A stretch of 64,000 nucleotides of DNA from NCBI RefSeq assembly GCF_040049295.1, contig NZ_JBDZDQ010000003.1, forward strand, positions 186,001 through 250,000. The letters run 5' to 3'. The notes beneath the pieces are model-generated. The model was not told the DNA's origin and searched no databases. It worked only from the letters and a program-made list of their open reading frames with translations. Origin of the DNA: Sphingomonas sp. KR3-1. GTDB lineage: Bacteria; Pseudomonadota; Alphaproteobacteria; Sphingomonadales; Sphingomonadaceae. The translations under genes and the position numbers were made by a program. This document shows, in pieces, positions 26,825 through 39,039 of the stretch (positions within the stretch are counted from its first letter, which is position 1; each line of letters begins with the position of its first letter).

Positions 26825-27085
26825 AGGGGCGCGATCCTACATTGGTGGCGAGGCCCGCACGGCAAAGGTCACAAAGGCCGCACCAATGGCGGTTTTCGCC
26901 GCGTGCCATTTCCCTGTTTTCCGGGAAATGCGGCGCATTTCGCAACATTATTGCTCGTGCGGAATCCTATATTTCCAACAAGTTGAAAGAGCGGCCGACG
27001 CCATTCCGGCGGGACAAGCCAAGCAGGTGAAATCCTACATTGCAACCCCGGCCGTTGCCCGGCAGCTTGGCCGCCGATCGGGGGA

Positions 27086-28695
<1,610 letters not shown>

Positions 28696-28757
28696 TCAAT
28701 CACGCTCGGCGAAGTGTTTCGCTTGAGGAATGCGCGGCGCGCAACTAAGTCGCCGAT

Positions 28758-31397
28758 ATGACGTCCACCAACGATATCCGCCGTTCGTTCCTCGACTATT
28801 TCGAGAGCCAGGGTCACGCCCGTGTCGCCAGCGCGCCGCTGGTGCCGCACAACGATCCGACCCTGATGTTCGTCAACGCGGGCATGGTGCCGTTCAAGAA
28901 CGTGTTCACCGGGCTTGAGAGCCGGCCCTATTCGACCGCGACCAGCTCGCAGAAGTGCGTCCGCGCCGGCGGCAAGCACAACGACCTGGACAATGTCGGC
29001 TATACCGCGCGCCATCACACCTTCTTCGAAATGCTGGGGAATTTCTCCTTCGGCGACTATTTCAAGGAGCAGGCGATCACGCACGCCTGGACGCTGCTCA
29101 CCAAGGTGTGGGGCATCCCCGCCGAGCGGCTGACCGCGACCGTCTATCATACCGACGACCAGGCATTCGACCTGTGGAAGAAGATCGCCGGCCTGCCCGA
29201 GAGCCGCATCATCCGCATCCCGACCAAGGACAATTTCTGGGCGATGGGATCGGACGGTCCGTGCGGGCCGTGCTCGGAGATCTTCTACGACCATGGCGAC
29301 CATATCTGGGGCGGCCCGCCGGGATCGCCTGAGGAAGATGGCGACCGCTTCGTCGAGATCTGGAACCTCGTCTTCATGCAGTTCGTGCAGGAGAATGACG
29401 AGATCATCGGCGACCTGCCGCGCCCCTCGATCGACACGGGCATGGGCCTGGAACGCGTCGCCGCGGTGCTGCAGGGCGTTCACGACAATTACGATACCGA
29501 CACGTTCAAGGCGCTGATCGCCGAATCGGGCGCGCTGACCGGCGCCGCGACGACGGGCGAGAACCAGGCGAGCCACCGCGTGATCGCCGATCACCTGCGC
29601 TCGGCCGGCTTCCTGGTGGCGGACGGCGTGCTGCCGGCCAATGAGGGCCGCGGCTATGTGCTCCGCCGCATCATGCGCCGCGCGATGCGCCACGCGCACC
29701 TGCTCGGCGCCAAGGATCCGCTGATGCACCGGATGGTGCCGTCGTTGGTCGCCGAGATGGGCGCTGCCTATCCCGAGCTGGTCCGCGCGCAGCCGCTGAT
29801 CGAGGCGACGCTGCTGCAGGAAGAGACGCGCTTCCGCCAGACGCTGGCGAACGGGCTGCGCCTGCTCGACGAGGCGACGCAGGGCATGACCGAAGGCGGG
29901 GTGCTGCCCGGCGAGACCGCGTTCAAGCTCTACGACACGTTCGGCTTCCCGTACGATCTGACCGAGGACGCGCTGCGCGGCCAGGGCATGACCGTCGATC
30001 GTGCCGGCTTTGACACGGCGATGGCCGAGCAGAAGCGCGCGGCGCGGGCGGCCTGGAAGGGCTCGGGCGAAAAGGCTTCGGAAGAGCTGTGGTACGACCT
30101 GGCCGACGAGCTGGGCGGCACCGAGTTCACCGGCTATGCGGGCACGCAGGGCGAGGGCCAGGTGCTGGCGATCGTCAAGGACGGCGCGCGGGTCGAGAAG
30201 GCCGGGGCGGGCGACAGCGTCGTCATCCTGACCAACCAGACCCCCTTCTACGCCGAGAGCGGCGGCCAGATGGGCGATGTCGGCGTGATCTCGAACGACA
30301 AGATGAGCGCGGCGGTGGACGACACCTCCAAGCCGCTCGGCCGGCTGCATGCGCATCATGCCAAGATCGAGACCGGCGAGGTCGCGGTCGGCGACGCGGT
30401 GCAGCTCACCGTCGATGTCGATCACCGCGACCGGGTGCGCGCCAACCACTCCGCGACGCACCTGCTGCACGCGGCGCTGCGCAAGCGGCTGGGCGGGCAC
30501 GTGACGCAGAAGGGCAGCCTGGTGGCGCCCGACCGCTTCCGCTTCGACTTCTCGCACCCGAGCGCGCTGAGCGCCGACGAGATCGCCGATGTCGAGGCCG
30601 ATGTGAACGCGCAGATCCGCCACAACGGCGCGGTCGAGACGCGGCTGATGGCGCCCGAGGACGCGATCCAGGCGGGCGCGATGGCGCTGTTCGGCGAGAA
30701 ATATGGCGACGAGGTCCGCGTGCTCTCGATGGGTGCGGGCGACGATGCCTTCTACTCGGTCGAGCTGTGCGGCGGCACGCACGTGAACGCCACTGGCGAC
30801 ATCGCGATCTTCAAGATCGTCTCCGAGAGCGCGGTGTCGAGCGGCGTGCGCCGCATCGAGGCGCTGACCGGCGAGGGCGCGCGGCTGTGGCTCAACGCCC
30901 GCGACGCGCAGCTGCGCGAGGCGGCGGCGGCGCTCAAGACCAATCCCGACGACGTCGTGGCGCGGGTCGCCGCGCTGGTCGAGGAGCGGCGCAAGCTTGA
31001 GCGCGAGCTGGCCGAGGCCAAGAAGGCGCTGGCGCTGGGCGGCGGCGGTGCCGCACAGGCGGCGGGGCCGGAGCAGGTGGCGGGGATCAACTTCCTCGGC
31101 CAGGTGCTCGACGGGCTCGACCCCAAGGCGCTGCGCGGCGCGGTCGACGAGGCCAAGGCGCGGATCGGCAGCGGCGTGGTCGCGCTGGTCGCGGTGAACG
31201 AGGGCCGGGCTTCGGTCGCGGTCGGCGTGAGCGAGGGCGTGGCGGCGAGCGCGGTCGACCTGGTCAAGGTCGCGGTGGCGGTGCTGGGCGGGCAGGGCGG
31301 CGGCGGCCGTCCCGACATGGCCCAGGGCGGCGGGCCGGACGGCGACAAGGGTGCCGAGGCGCTCGAAGCGGTCAAGGCCGCGCTGGCGGCGGCGTAA
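28758..31397 (+). CDS. alaS: Alanine--tRNA ligase
   Basis: An 879-aa class II synthetase. Order: catalytic core ([15 protein letters not shown], class II motif region near residue 35), tRNA recognition domain, editing domain with the zinc site [12 protein letters not shown] and [11 protein letters not shown], and a C-terminal Ala domain with coiled coil and DHHA1 end rich in Gly. Length is normal. The intergenic region with the divergent reductase gene is likely to carry its promoter. Confidence 0.98.
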   Translation: MTSTNDIRRSFLDYFESQGHARVASAPLVPHNDPTLMFVNAGMVPFKNVFTGLESRPYSTATSSQKCVRAGGKHNDLDNVGYTARHHTFFEMLGNFSFGDYFKEQAITHAWTLLTKVWGIPAERLTATVYHTDDQAFDLWKKIAGLPESRIIRIPTKDNFWAMGSDGPCGPCSEIFYDHGDHIWGGPPGSPEEDGDRFVEIWNLVFMQFVQENDEIIGDLPRPSIDTGMGLERVAAVLQGVHDNYDTDTFKALIAESGALTGAATTGENQASHRVIADHLRSAGFLVADGVLPANEGRGYVLRRIMRRAMRHAHLLGAKDPLMHRMVPSLVAEMGAAYPELVRAQPLIEATLLQEETRFRQTLANGLRLLDEATQGMTEGGVLPGETAFKLYDTFGFPYDLTEDALRGQGMTVDRAGFDTAMAEQKRAARAAWKGSGEKASEELWYDLADELGGTEFTGYAGTQGEGQVLAIVKDGARVEKAGAGDSVVILTNQTPFYAESGGQMGDVGVISNDKMSAAVDDTSKPLGRLHAHHAKIETGEVAVGDAVQLTVDVDHRDRVRANHSATHLLHAALRKRLGGHVTQKGSLVAPDRFRFDFSHPSALSADEIADVEADVNAQIRHNGAVETRLMAPEDAIQAGAMALFGEKYGDEVRVLSMGAGDDAFYSVELCGGTHVNATGDIAIFKIVSESAVSSGVRRIEALTGEGARLWLNARDAQLREAAAALKTNPDDVVARVAALVEERRKLERELAEAKKALALGGGGAAQAAGPEQVAGINFLGQVLDGLDPKALRGAVDEAKARIGSGVVALVAVNEGRASVAVGVSEGVAASAVDLVKVAVAVLGGQGGGGRPDMAQGGGPDGDKGAEALEAVKAALAAA

Positions 31398-31412
31398 GCC
31401 GCTACGCCGGGG

Positions 31413-31922
31413 TTACAGCCCCGGCGCCCAGCCTTCCTCGGGCGAGACCCAGATCGCGCGCTGGTTCATCTCGCTGCGCACCAGCCCGTCGATCGTGATG
31501 TCGGAGACGAGGCCCTCGCCATCGACCCGGTCGCGGTAACAGCGCTTGTGGCCGGCGAGCGGCTGGAGCGCGAGCATCAGCCGCTGGCGCACCGCGGTCT
31601 CGGTGGCGGGCGTGAGCGCCGCGCCGTCCCTGGTGAGCTTGCCCGAGCTGAAATCGATCGGGCGGACCGTCGCGCAGACGGCGCCGTCCTCGATCTGGCC
31701 CGAGGTCTGGTACTCGAGGACGACCACCGGGTCGCTCGAGACGACGCCGTTCACCACCGCATCGAAGCGGCCATCGGGATGCACCGTGTAGCGGACCATC
31801 GTCGCGCAGGTGCGCGCCTGGCTGTCCGGGCCGACGCAGCGGACCTTGCCCGCACGGGCAGGGTCGAGCGCGTCGGGCGCGGCCGGGGCGGCGAGGAGGA
31901 GCAGGGCAGCGAGCATCATCAC
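31413..31922 (-). CDS. Hypothetical secreted protein, paralogue of the next gene
   Basis: A 169-aa protein with a signal peptide (MMMLAALLLLAAPAAPDAL). The mature part starts ARAGKVRCVGPDSQARTCAT and ends IDGLVRSEMNQRAIWVSPEE. The upstream neighbour shares the ARxGKxxCVxP start, the paired cysteines and the IWVS end, so the two are tandem duplicates. They overlap by the four bases ATGA. Family not recognised; periplasmic location inferred. Confidence 0.8.
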   Translation of the reverse strand: MMMLAALLLLAAPAAPDALDPARAGKVRCVGPDSQARTCATMVRYTVHPDGRFDAVVNGVVSSDPVVVLEYQTSGQIEDGAVCATVRPIDFSSGKLTRDGAALTPATETAVRQRLMLALQPLAGHKRCYRDRVDGEGLVSDITIDGLVRSEMNQRAIWVSPEEGWAPGL

Positions 31923-32434
31923 ATTCCCAGGCTGTAGCCGTCCTTCGCGCTCACCCAGATGAACTTCTGGCTGAGATCGGCGCGGGCGGTGCCGTCGATC
32001 GAGACTTCGTTGAGCAGCAGGCCGCCATCGGCAGGCTTGAATTCGGAGCAGGCGGCCTTGCCGTCGAGCGCGCTCACCGCGGCGGTCATCTGGCTCTTCA
32101 CGGCGTTCGAGGTGGCGTCGTCAGCCGGCTTGCCGTTGAGATAGACGATGCCCGCCTGGAAATCGGCGAGCTTGATCGTCTCGCAGAGCTTGCCGTCCTT
32201 GGTGCCGCCCCTGGTGTGCAGCTCCATCGTGATCAGCGGGGTGGGCGCGAGGAACAGCTGGGTGGTCGATTCATACGAACCGTCGGCCCCGGGCTTGTAG
32301 CTGGTGGTGCCGAGGCAGGTCTTCTTCTCGAGATTGGGCACGACGCACTGATATTTGCCTTCGCGCGCAGGGGCGAGGGGATCGGCGGCCGGGCCCGTAG
32401 CGGCGGTGGCGAGAAGCAGCAGGCTGAAGATCAT
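31919..32434 (-). CDS. Hypothetical secreted protein, tandem paralogue
   Basis: A 171-aa protein with signal peptide MIFSLLLLATAATGPAA. The mature region AREGKYQCVVPNLEKKTCLG and the end SIDGTARADLSQKFIWVSAK match the downstream paralogue. Four cysteines suggest disulfides. The start at 32434 is chosen for the signal peptide; the frame extends upstream without sense. Function unknown. Confidence 0.8.
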   Translation of the reverse strand: MIFSLLLLATAATGPAADPLAPAREGKYQCVVPNLEKKTCLGTTSYKPGADGSYESTTQLFLAPTPLITMELHTRGGTKDGKLCETIKLADFQAGIVYLNGKPADDATSNAVKSQMTAAVSALDGKAACSEFKPADGGLLLNEVSIDGTARADLSQKFIWVSAKDGYSLGM

Positions 32435-32506
32435 CGTCGAAACTCCCAGGAAAAGCAGGCGGCAAGAGATGCGCCGGGCCGCGGCGCCGGGCAAGCGCAA
32501 TCGCCG

Positions 32507-34306
32507 TCAGGCGGGCACATCCGATTCCTCATTGCCCCGCTCGACGCGGACGCGGCGGAAGCGCGGCTCGCGCTCCATGCCGGCGACTTCCTTGATCTTC
32601 TTGCGCATCTCGTCGCGCTTCTCGTGGATCGAGGCGATCACCGGGCCGACGCCGAGGCCGAGATCGACCAGCACCACTTCGGAGAGCTGGAGCGAGCTCT
32701 CCAGCGCCTCGGGCACCGCCTCGCTGGCGCCGGCACGGTAGAGCTCGGCGGCATGGGCGGTATCGCGCGCGCGGGCGATGATCGGCAGCTCGGGCACCCA
32801 GCCGCGCACGCGCTTGGTGAGGCGCACGGTGAGCACGGGATCGTCCATCGTCAGCACCAGCGCCTTGGCATGGCCGAGGTTGAGCTGGTCGACCAGCTCG
32901 GAACGGGTGACGTCGCCGAACAGGACATTGTAGCCGCCGCGGCGCGCGGCGTTGACGTTGTCGATATCGGCATCGACGCCGATATAGGGCAAGCCGTGGC
33001 GGCGCAGCATGTCCGCCACGGTGCGGCCGACGCGGCCGAAGCCGATGATCACGGTGCCGGCATGGACCTGCGCCTGGGCGGCATCGGGCACATCCTCGGT
33101 CTTCGAGCGCTCGATCAACTGGGCGATCAGCCGCCCGGCCTTGGCGAGCAGCGGCGTGGCGGTGAGCCCGATCGCGGTCACCGTGGTCCAGAAGGCGGCG
33201 GTGCTCGGCGAGATCAGACCGGCCGCACCGGCGACGCCGAGCACGATCAGCGTGGTCTCGGACGGACTGGCCATCAGCACGCCGGCCTCCGCCGCAGTGC
33301 CCATGCGCGCGCCGGAGAGCTTGAGCAGCCCCATCGTCACCGCGGCCTTGACCAGCATCACCAGCAGCGAGGCGGCGAGCAGCGGCGCCCAGTTGTGCAG
33401 GACGAAATTGAGGTCGAGCCGCATGCCGACGGTGATCAGGAACACACCGAGCGCGAGGCCCTTGAACGGCGCGGTGATCGCTTCGACCTCGCCGTGATAT
33501 TCGGTCTCGGCGATCAGCAGCCCCGCGATCAGCGCGCCGACGATCGGCGAGAGGCCCGCCGCGGTGGTGGCGAGGCTGGCGACGATCACGACGAGCAGGC
33601 TGGCGGCGAGGAACAGCTCGGGGCTCTTGGTGCGCGCCGCCTGGGCGAACATGCGCGGGAGCAGCAGCCGGCCGCCGACGAACAGGATCGCGACCGTGAC
33701 GATGCCGAAGCCGAGCGTCGAGGCGAGCTTGATCCAGCCGGCCTCGCCGCCCGCGGCGCTGGGCGCGAGCGCGCCGAGCAGGAAGATGATCGGGACGAGC
33801 GCGAGATCCTCGAACAGCAGCATCGCGAAGCTCGCCTTGCCGACCGCGCTGGTGGTGCCGGCGATCGGGAGGACGAGCGCGGTGGAGGAAAGAGCGAGCG
33901 CGAGGCCGAGCCCGATCGCGCCGCCGGTGCTCAGCCCGGTGAGATAGAGGACGGCGCCAAGGATCAGGCCGGCGCCGAGCAGCTCCGCCGCGCCGACGCC
34001 GAAGACGAGGGTGCGCATCGACCATAGCCGCTTGAACGAAAGCTCGAGGCCGATCGAGAACAGCAGCAGGATGATGCCGAACTCGGCGAACGGCTCGATC
34101 GCATGCGCGTCCGATATGGTGATGTGGTAGAGCCAGGGATTGCGCGGCACCAGGCTGCCGAGCCCGAACGGACCGACCAGCGCGCCGACCAGGATGAACC
34201 CGATGACCGGGCTGATGCGGAAGCGCGCGAACGCCGGGATGACGAGCCCGGCCGCGCCGAGGATCACCAGCGCATCGCTGAGTCCGCTATTGGTGAGGGT
34301 CAGCAT
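32507..34306 (-). CDS. Monovalent cation:proton antiporter-2 family (KefB/C-like) with RCK domain
   Basis: A 599-aa inner membrane protein: about 12 hydrophobic helices (residues 1-380) of the CPA2 family, then a cytoplasmic TrkA-N/RCK domain starting VIIGFGRVGRTVADMLRRHG, a Rossmann NAD-binding site, followed by VDADIDNVNAARRGGYNVLF. It exchanges K+ or Na+ for protons and is gated by nucleotide. No KefF/G-like regulator is nearby. A charged C-terminal tail ends the protein. Confidence 0.93.
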   Translation of the reverse strand: MLTLTNSGLSDALVILGAAGLVIPAFARFRISPVIGFILVGALVGPFGLGSLVPRNPWLYHITISDAHAIEPFAEFGIILLLFSIGLELSFKRLWSMRTLVFGVGAAELLGAGLILGAVLYLTGLSTGGAIGLGLALALSSTALVLPIAGTTSAVGKASFAMLLFEDLALVPIIFLLGALAPSAAGGEAGWIKLASTLGFGIVTVAILFVGGRLLLPRMFAQAARTKSPELFLAASLLVVIVASLATTAAGLSPIVGALIAGLLIAETEYHGEVEAITAPFKGLALGVFLITVGMRLDLNFVLHNWAPLLAASLLVMLVKAAVTMGLLKLSGARMGTAAEAGVLMASPSETTLIVLGVAGAAGLISPSTAAFWTTVTAIGLTATPLLAKAGRLIAQLIERSKTEDVPDAAQAQVHAGTVIIGFGRVGRTVADMLRRHGLPYIGVDADIDNVNAARRGGYNVLFGDVTRSELVDQLNLGHAKALVLTMDDPVLTVRLTKRVRGWVPELPIIARARDTAHAAELYRAGASEAVPEALESSLQLSEVVLVDLGLGVGPVIASIHEKRDEMRKKIKEVAGMEREPRFRRVRVERGNEESDVPA

Positions 34307-34393
34307 GGAGCGGCGGGTCGGAGCGTGATGAAAATCATGAGCCTAGGCAGCATGGGGAGGCAGCCATTGCAAGACTTTGCGGTCGTTTTCGCG

Positions 34394-34999
34394 TCAATGC
34401 CCGCCAGGAAATGGGGCACAGAGCTGTTCGGCGCGGGCCTTGCTGAGCGCGGGGACGATAGCGAGCAGCGCGTCGGGCGTGAGCGCGGCCAAGTCCGGGC
34501 ATGCGGCGCGGATCTTGCGGACCGCGCCGGGATCGATGCCGATCAGCGCAAGCACCGCCTGGATCGCATCGAGATAGGGGCCGGGGCCGACCCCGACGCC
34601 GAGTTCCGCCATCGATGCCATTTCGAGCTGGAACACGCCGGCCATGCCCTCGAGCAGGCAGTTGCTCGCGCTCGGGTTGGCCGAGGGCGAGAGGAGATGG
34701 ACGATCTCGTGGGCCAGCTCGAAATGGGCGAGCCTTGGATCGGCCGCGGCGGCACGGGTGAGCCGGATCGCGACGTGGAAGGGGCGATCGGCCAGCGGAT
34801 AAGTGACGTGGTTGACCCCGTCGGCAAACTCGACCCCGGCGAAGAACCAGCGCGGATCGCGCGGGCCGAAGCGACGCTCGGCCTCGATCAGCATCCAGCT
34901 CACCAGATCGGGCCAGCTCGCCGTCCAGCCATCGGGCAACGCGGCCTTGTGGAAACCCAGCGCGGGAATTTCGCTGGACGGGGTGGCCGAGAAGGACAT
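34394..34999 (-). CDS. Hypothetical protein with HEIVH motif
   Basis: A 201-aa cytoplasmic-looking protein. FELAHEIVHLLSPSANPSAS near residue 115 is HExxH-like, and NCLLEGMAGVFQLEMAS follows, where a Glu might complete a metal site. Family not recognised. Its ATG overlaps the upstream stop (TGATG), so it is coupled to the secreted 152-aa protein. The C-terminal helix-hairpin (LTPDALLAIVPALSKARA) is ordinary. Confidence 0.75.
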   Translation of the reverse strand: MSFSATPSSEIPALGFHKAALPDGWTASWPDLVSWMLIEAERRFGPRDPRWFFAGVEFADGVNHVTYPLADRPFHVAIRLTRAAAADPRLAHFELAHEIVHLLSPSANPSASNCLLEGMAGVFQLEMASMAELGVGVGPGPYLDAIQAVLALIGIDPGAVRKIRAACPDLAALTPDALLAIVPALSKARAEQLCAPFPGGH

Positions 35000-35457
35000 C
35001 AGAACCGTTTGCCGGCAGGCGTCGGGGCGCCGGCATGGGGACGGAGCGGCGCGCCCTGATAGGGCGTGAAGGGCTGGGCGGTGCAGCTGCCATGCTCCTC
35101 CACCGACACCTTGGGGTCGCGCCCGTCCGCGCTCGGATGCGGATCGAAGTCCCAGAGATAGCTGTATTCGCCCGTGCCGCGATCGAGGGTGAGGCTGTAG
35201 TTGCGCTTGGCCTCGGGATCGTCGGCCGTTGCGCTCAGCCCGTCCTCGTCGCCGCTGAACGGCTGGAGCTGGCAGGCGCCGTGCGCGGCGTCGCGGAGGC
35301 ACCAGCGGTCCGCGCCGGTATCGATGCTCAGCCAATGCTTGGCCGGCTTGCCCGAGTCGGTCTTGCCCGCGCAGTGGAGGTCGAACTGGCGCGCCGCCTG
35401 CTGCGCCTTAGCAAGCGCAGGGGTGAGCAGGGCGGCGGCGAGCAGCAGCGTCTTCAT
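34999..35457 (-). CDS. Hypothetical secreted protein
   Basis: A 152-aa protein with signal peptide MKTLLLAAALLTPALAKAQ. The mature part has four cysteines and repeated beta-type segments (HWLSIDTGADRWCLRDAAHG, NYSLTLDRGTGEYSYLWDFD). No family recognised. Coupled to the downstream HEIVH protein by a one-base overlap, so they may form a two-gene unit. Confidence 0.75.
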   Translation of the reverse strand: MKTLLLAAALLTPALAKAQQAARQFDLHCAGKTDSGKPAKHWLSIDTGADRWCLRDAAHGACQLQPFSGDEDGLSATADDPEAKRNYSLTLDRGTGEYSYLWDFDPHPSADGRDPKVSVEEHGSCTAQPFTPYQGAPLRPHAGAPTPAGKRF

Positions 35458-35483
35458 TCGGGTCCTCGCGTCAGGGAAAAGGG

Positions 35484-36605
35484 CTACCAGCGATCGTCGG
35501 CGCCGCCGCCGCCGGCCGAGCCGCCGGTATAGTTGCCCGAATCATCGGCCGGGGGCGGCGGCGGGGCGGGCGGATCCGGCCAGCTGGTATCGGGCACCGG
35601 CGGCGGGGGCGACGGGTCCCAGCCCCATTGGGTGGGATCGGTGGGCGGAGTCGGGGTCCAGCTCGTGTCCGGGGCGGTCCAGCCCGTATCGATCGGTGGC
35701 GCCGGCGGCTCAGGCGAGATCAAGGGCTCCGGTGACGTGTCGCTGCCTTGCGGCTGGGGCGCGCCGGGCCTGGCGGGGCGGCGGGCGGCTTCGGCTTTGG
35801 CCGCTTCCATCCGCGCGATTGATTCGGCGCGGTGCCGCTCGATCGTGGCGGTATTCTCTGCCCAGCTCCTGTCGAAATCGGCCTGCATCGATTGCTGGAA
35901 TCCCGCGAGCGGATTGGCGTGCGGAAAATTCCCCGCCGCCAGTCGCCGCGCACCGCGTGCGGCGCGGATCGCGGCGCGCACCGCGATGAACACAATCCAG
36001 AAGATGCCGGCCATGAAGCCGAGGAAGCCGATGAGGATCGCCCAGGCGACCCAGTCCATCTCGGGCGCGGGTGGCGCGGGTACGGGCGGGGGCTGGATCG
36101 GCTTGCCGTCCACCGGCGCCGAGATGCGCGCGACGATGGCGCGCTCGCCGGCCAGCATCGCCGCGTCATAGTTGCCGGCGACGAGCTGGGGCCGGATCTG
36201 CCGGATGATGTCCGACGAAGCGGCATCGGTCAGGATCGGCTCGAGCTTGTAACCGACTTCGATGCGTTCGGCGCGGTGACCGGGGCGCTCGCGCGGGGCG
36301 ATGAACAGGATCGCGCCGTCATCCTCGCCCTTGCGGCCAACCTGCCAGGTGCGGAAGAGCGCGATGCCATAGTCGTTCGGCTCCAGCCCCTCGAGCGAGG
36401 CGATAGTGGCGACGACCAGCCGGTGGCCGGTCTTGTGGCGCAGGTCGGCCAGCTCGCGGGTCAGCGTCGCGCGGGTCGCGTCGGAAAGGACGTGCGCATC
36501 ATCGACCACGTCGCCGGTGAGCGCCGGGAATTGCGGGCCGCCCTTGGCCGGCGCAGCGGCGGGTAGGCCTAGCGCGAGCGCGGCGGCGAGGGCCAGCCGG
36601 AACAT
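35484..36605 (-). CDS. TPM domain protein (YgcG/psb32 family)
   Basis: A 373-aa membrane protein. A signal peptide precedes a TPM domain (FPALTGDVVDDAHVLSDATR, LADLRHKTGHRLVVATI, DDGAILFIAPRERPGHRAE). A single membrane helix lies near residue 200 (WAILIGFLGFMAGIFWIVF), then a long Pro/Trp-rich tail ends GGSAGGGGADDRW, the usual Gly-rich end of this family. Possible quality-control role in the envelope; function uncertain. It overlaps the upstream LprI-like gene by one base. Confidence 0.85.
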   Translation of the reverse strand: MFRLALAAALALGLPAAAPAKGGPQFPALTGDVVDDAHVLSDATRATLTRELADLRHKTGHRLVVATIASLEGLEPNDYGIALFRTWQVGRKGEDDGAILFIAPRERPGHRAERIEVGYKLEPILTDAASSDIIRQIRPQLVAGNYDAAMLAGERAIVARISAPVDGKPIQPPPVPAPPAPEMDWVAWAILIGFLGFMAGIFWIVFIAVRAAIRAARGARRLAAGNFPHANPLAGFQQSMQADFDRSWAENTATIERHRAESIARMEAAKAEAARRPARPGAPQPQGSDTSPEPLISPEPPAPPIDTGWTAPDTSWTPTPPTDPTQWGWDPSPPPPVPDTSWPDPPAPPPPPADDSGNYTGGSAGGGGADDRW

Positions 36606-36994
36606 CAGCGGCCGGCCGCTTCATTGAGTTCAGGGTAATCGGCCAGGCCCATGCGGCGCTCGATCGTGCGGTGGAGGCGGCAGCTGGCAACGTAATAGGC
36701 GGCATCGCCGGCGCCCAGGTCCATCTTGCCCGGCACCGCGCAGTCGAGATCGCGGAACTGGCGCCACGCCGTCTCGGCCTTGCTCGCTTCCGGGCGGACC
36801 GGGACGGGCAGCTTGGCGAGCGCCGCCGCCCACTCCTTGGCGAGCAGCGCATCCTGGCGGCTGGCCTCGACCTCCGCGCAGCCGGCGCTGACGATCGGCT
36901 CGGTCGCCTTGGCGTCGCAGGCCTTGAAGGCGGCCGTCTCATAGGCGGCATAGGGATCGGGCGCGGCGGCAAGGAGGGCGAGGGCGATCAGCAT
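36605..36994 (-). CDS. LprI/DUF1311-like secreted protein
   Basis: A 129-aa protein with a short signal peptide (MLIALALLAAAPDPYA). The mature part shows four Cys and the AAxxAWxxxRDxxC type spacing (SKAETAWRQFRDLDCAVPG) seen in DUF1311/LprI lysozyme-inhibitor-like proteins. Similarity is modest, so the role is tentative. One-base overlap with the TPM gene suggests one transcript. Confidence 0.65.
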   Translation of the reverse strand: MLIALALLAAAPDPYAAYETAAFKACDAKATEPIVSAGCAEVEASRQDALLAKEWAAALAKLPVPVRPEASKAETAWRQFRDLDCAVPGKMDLGAGDAAYYVASCRLHRTIERRMGLADYPELNEAAGR

Positions 36995-37059
36995 GGGATC
37001 CTGGCTAGCGAGGCTGTGCTACACGCTAGCTACACCAGCATCTGCGGAATCCTGCATGA

Positions 37060-37091
37060 AAAAAAGGCATCCCGGACTGGCCGGGATGCCC
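37060..37091 (-). terminator. Intrinsic terminator after icd
   Basis: Read on the minus strand, GGCATCCCGG pairs with CCGGGATGCC (37082-37091 and 37067-37076) around a five-base loop, followed by seven T residues (37060-37066). It lies 28 bp beyond the icd stop: a textbook Rho-independent terminator. Confidence 0.9.
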
Positions 37092-37119
37092 CAGATCACC
37101 TGGCCGATGGCCGGGGGGC

Positions 37120-38340
37120 TCAGCCCCAGGCGGCCATCTTCTTCTCGAGGTTCTCGCGGATCGCCTCGAAGAACTGCTCGGTCGTCATCCAGGCCTGGTC
37201 CGGCCCGATGAGCAGCGCGAGGTCCTTGGTCATCTTGCCGCTCTCGACGGTCTCGATGCAGACGGCCTCGAGCGTCTCGGCGAACTTGACCACGTCCGGC
37301 GTGCTGTCAAACTTGCCGCGGAACGACAGGCCCTGGGTCCAGGCGAAGATCGACGCGATCGGGTTGGTCGAGGTCGCCTTGCCCTGCTGGTGCATGCGAT
37401 AGTGGCGCGTGACGGTGCCGTGCGCGGCTTCCGCCTCGATCGTCTTGCCGTCCGGCGACATGAGGACCGAGGTCATCAGGCCGAGCGAGCCGAAGCCCTG
37501 CGCGACGGTGTCCGACTGGACGTCGCCGTCATAGTTCTTGCAGGCCCAGACGAACTTGCCCGACCACTTGAGCGCCGAGGCGACCATGTCGTCGATCAGG
37601 CGGTGCTCGTAGACGATGCCGGCAGCCTTGAACTTGTCGGCGAAGTCGGCGTCGAAGGTCTCCTGGAACAGGTCCTTGAAGCGGCCGTCATAGGCCTTGA
37701 GGATCGTGTTCTTGGTCGAGAGATAGAGCGGCCAGCCGCGATCGAGCGCGTAGTTCATGCTCGCCTTGGCGAAGTCGCGGATCGACTCGTCGAGGTTGTA
37801 CATGCCCATGGCGACGCCGGCGCTCGGGAAGTCGAACACTTCGTACTCGAGCTCGTTGCCGTCGGTGCCGACCCACTTCATCGTGAGCTTGCCGGCGCCG
37901 GGCACCTTGAAATCGGTCGCGCGATACTGGTCGCCGAAAGCGTGACGGCCGACGACGATGGGATCGGTCCAGCCCGGAACCAGGCGGGGGACGTTCTTGA
38001 TCACGATCGGCTCGCGGAAGACGACGCCGCCCAGGATGTTGCGGATCGTGCCGTTGGGCGACTTCCACATCTTCTTGAGGCTGAATTCCTCGACGCGCGC
38101 CTCGTCCGGGGTGATCGTGGCGCACTTCACGCCGACGCCGTACTGCTGGATCGCCTTGGCGGAATCGATCGTGACCTGGTCGTCGGTCGCGTCGCGGTTC
38201 TCGACGGAGAGGTCGTAGTATTTCAGGTCGATATCGAGATAGGGCTTGATCAGGCGCTCGCGGATCCATTCCCAGATGATCCGCGTCATTTCGTCGCCGT
38301 CGATCTCCACGACGGGCGTTGCAACCTTGATTTTCGCCAT
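37120..38340 (-). CDS. icd: NADP-dependent isocitrate dehydrogenase
   Basis: A 406-aa dehydrogenase converting isocitrate to 2-oxoglutarate in the citric acid cycle. The N-terminus [20 protein letters not shown], the substrate block [20 protein letters not shown] and the metal site [21 protein letters not shown] are those of the homodimeric type II (eukaryote-like) NADP enzyme found in alphaproteobacteria. The ATG is at 38340. A strong terminator follows. Confidence 0.97.
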   Translation of the reverse strand: MAKIKVATPVVEIDGDEMTRIIWEWIRERLIKPYLDIDLKYYDLSVENRDATDDQVTIDSAKAIQQYGVGVKCATITPDEARVEEFSLKKMWKSPNGTIRNILGGVVFREPIVIKNVPRLVPGWTDPIVVGRHAFGDQYRATDFKVPGAGKLTMKWVGTDGNELEYEVFDFPSAGVAMGMYNLDESIRDFAKASMNYALDRGWPLYLSTKNTILKAYDGRFKDLFQETFDADFADKFKAAGIVYEHRLIDDMVASALKWSGKFVWACKNYDGDVQSDTVAQGFGSLGLMTSVLMSPDGKTIEAEAAHGTVTRHYRMHQQGKATSTNPIASIFAWTQGLSFRGKFDSTPDVVKFAETLEAVCIETVESGKMTKDLALLIGPDQAWMTTEQFFEAIRENLEKKMAAWG

Positions 38341-38421
38341 TGCTCGCTGTTCCTATGAAAGGGGTTTGGCGAGCGTCTAGGAGCATGAAGCGGGGGGATC
38401 AAGTCACCCCCGACACCGGTT

Positions 38422-39039
38422 TCAGTCGTTCCAGGCCCACCAGAGCTGCGCGGGCGGGATGTTGATCCACTCCATCGCATGATCGATGTGCGACCAGTGC
38501 GGGGTGAGGAAGTTCTTCACGCGCGGGTTGTACTGGTAGACTAGGAAGGCGCCGCCCTTGCGGATCACTTCGCGCGTCGCCTTGGCGATCGCATCGCCCA
38601 CGCCCGGCGGGAGAGTGGAGAAGGGCAGGCCCGAGGCGATGTAATCGGCATGCTCGAAGCCATGCTCGGCGACGATCTGCTTCACGTCCGCGGCCGAGCC
38701 CTGCACCGCGATCAGGCGGGGATCGGGGATGCTCTGCTTCAGGTAGCGGATGAAATCGGGGTTGGTGTCGATCACGATCAGCTTGGCATCGGGGGCCAGG
38801 CGATCGAGGATCGGGCGGGTGAAGGTGCCGACGCCCGGGCCATATTCGACGAAGAGCCTGGTGCTTTCCCAATCGACGGGCGCGAGCATCTTGTTGATCG
38901 TGAAGCGCGACGAGGGCGCCACCGCGCCGACCATCACCGGCCGCTTGAGGAAGCCGCGGAAGAACATGCCCCAGGGCGAAGGCGTGCCGGCAGCGCGGCG
39001 GTTACGCGTACGGGCCTTGGCGGCAGTCGAAGCGGGCAT
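38422..39039 (-). CDS. SAM-dependent methyltransferase, PmtA-like
   Basis: A 205-aa class I methyltransferase. FFRGFLKRPVMVGAVAPSSR near residue 27 is typical of alphaproteobacterial PmtA-type phospholipid N-methyltransferases and of related rRNA methylases; motif I is VEYGPGVGTFTRPIL, and KLIVIDTNPDF is motif II. The basic N-terminus (KARTRNRRAAG) suggests membrane surface binding. PmtA would turn phosphatidylethanolamine into phosphatidylcholine, and psd/pssA lie close by. The exact substrate is uncertain. Confidence 0.78.
   Translation of the reverse strand: MPASTAAKARTRNRRAAGTPSPWGMFFRGFLKRPVMVGAVAPSSRFTINKMLAPVDWESTRLFVEYGPGVGTFTRPILDRLAPDAKLIVIDTNPDFIRYLKQSIPDPRLIAVQGSAADVKQIVAEHGFEHADYIASGLPFSTLPPGVGDAIAKATREVIRKGGAFLVYQYNPRVKNFLTPHWSHIDHAMEWINIPPAQLWWAWND

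Noticed and set aside
32216..34027. 603-codon plus-strand frame over the antiporter gene
   Set aside because: Asp/Glu/Arg-rich low-complexity translation typical of antisense; the antiporter has clear domains.
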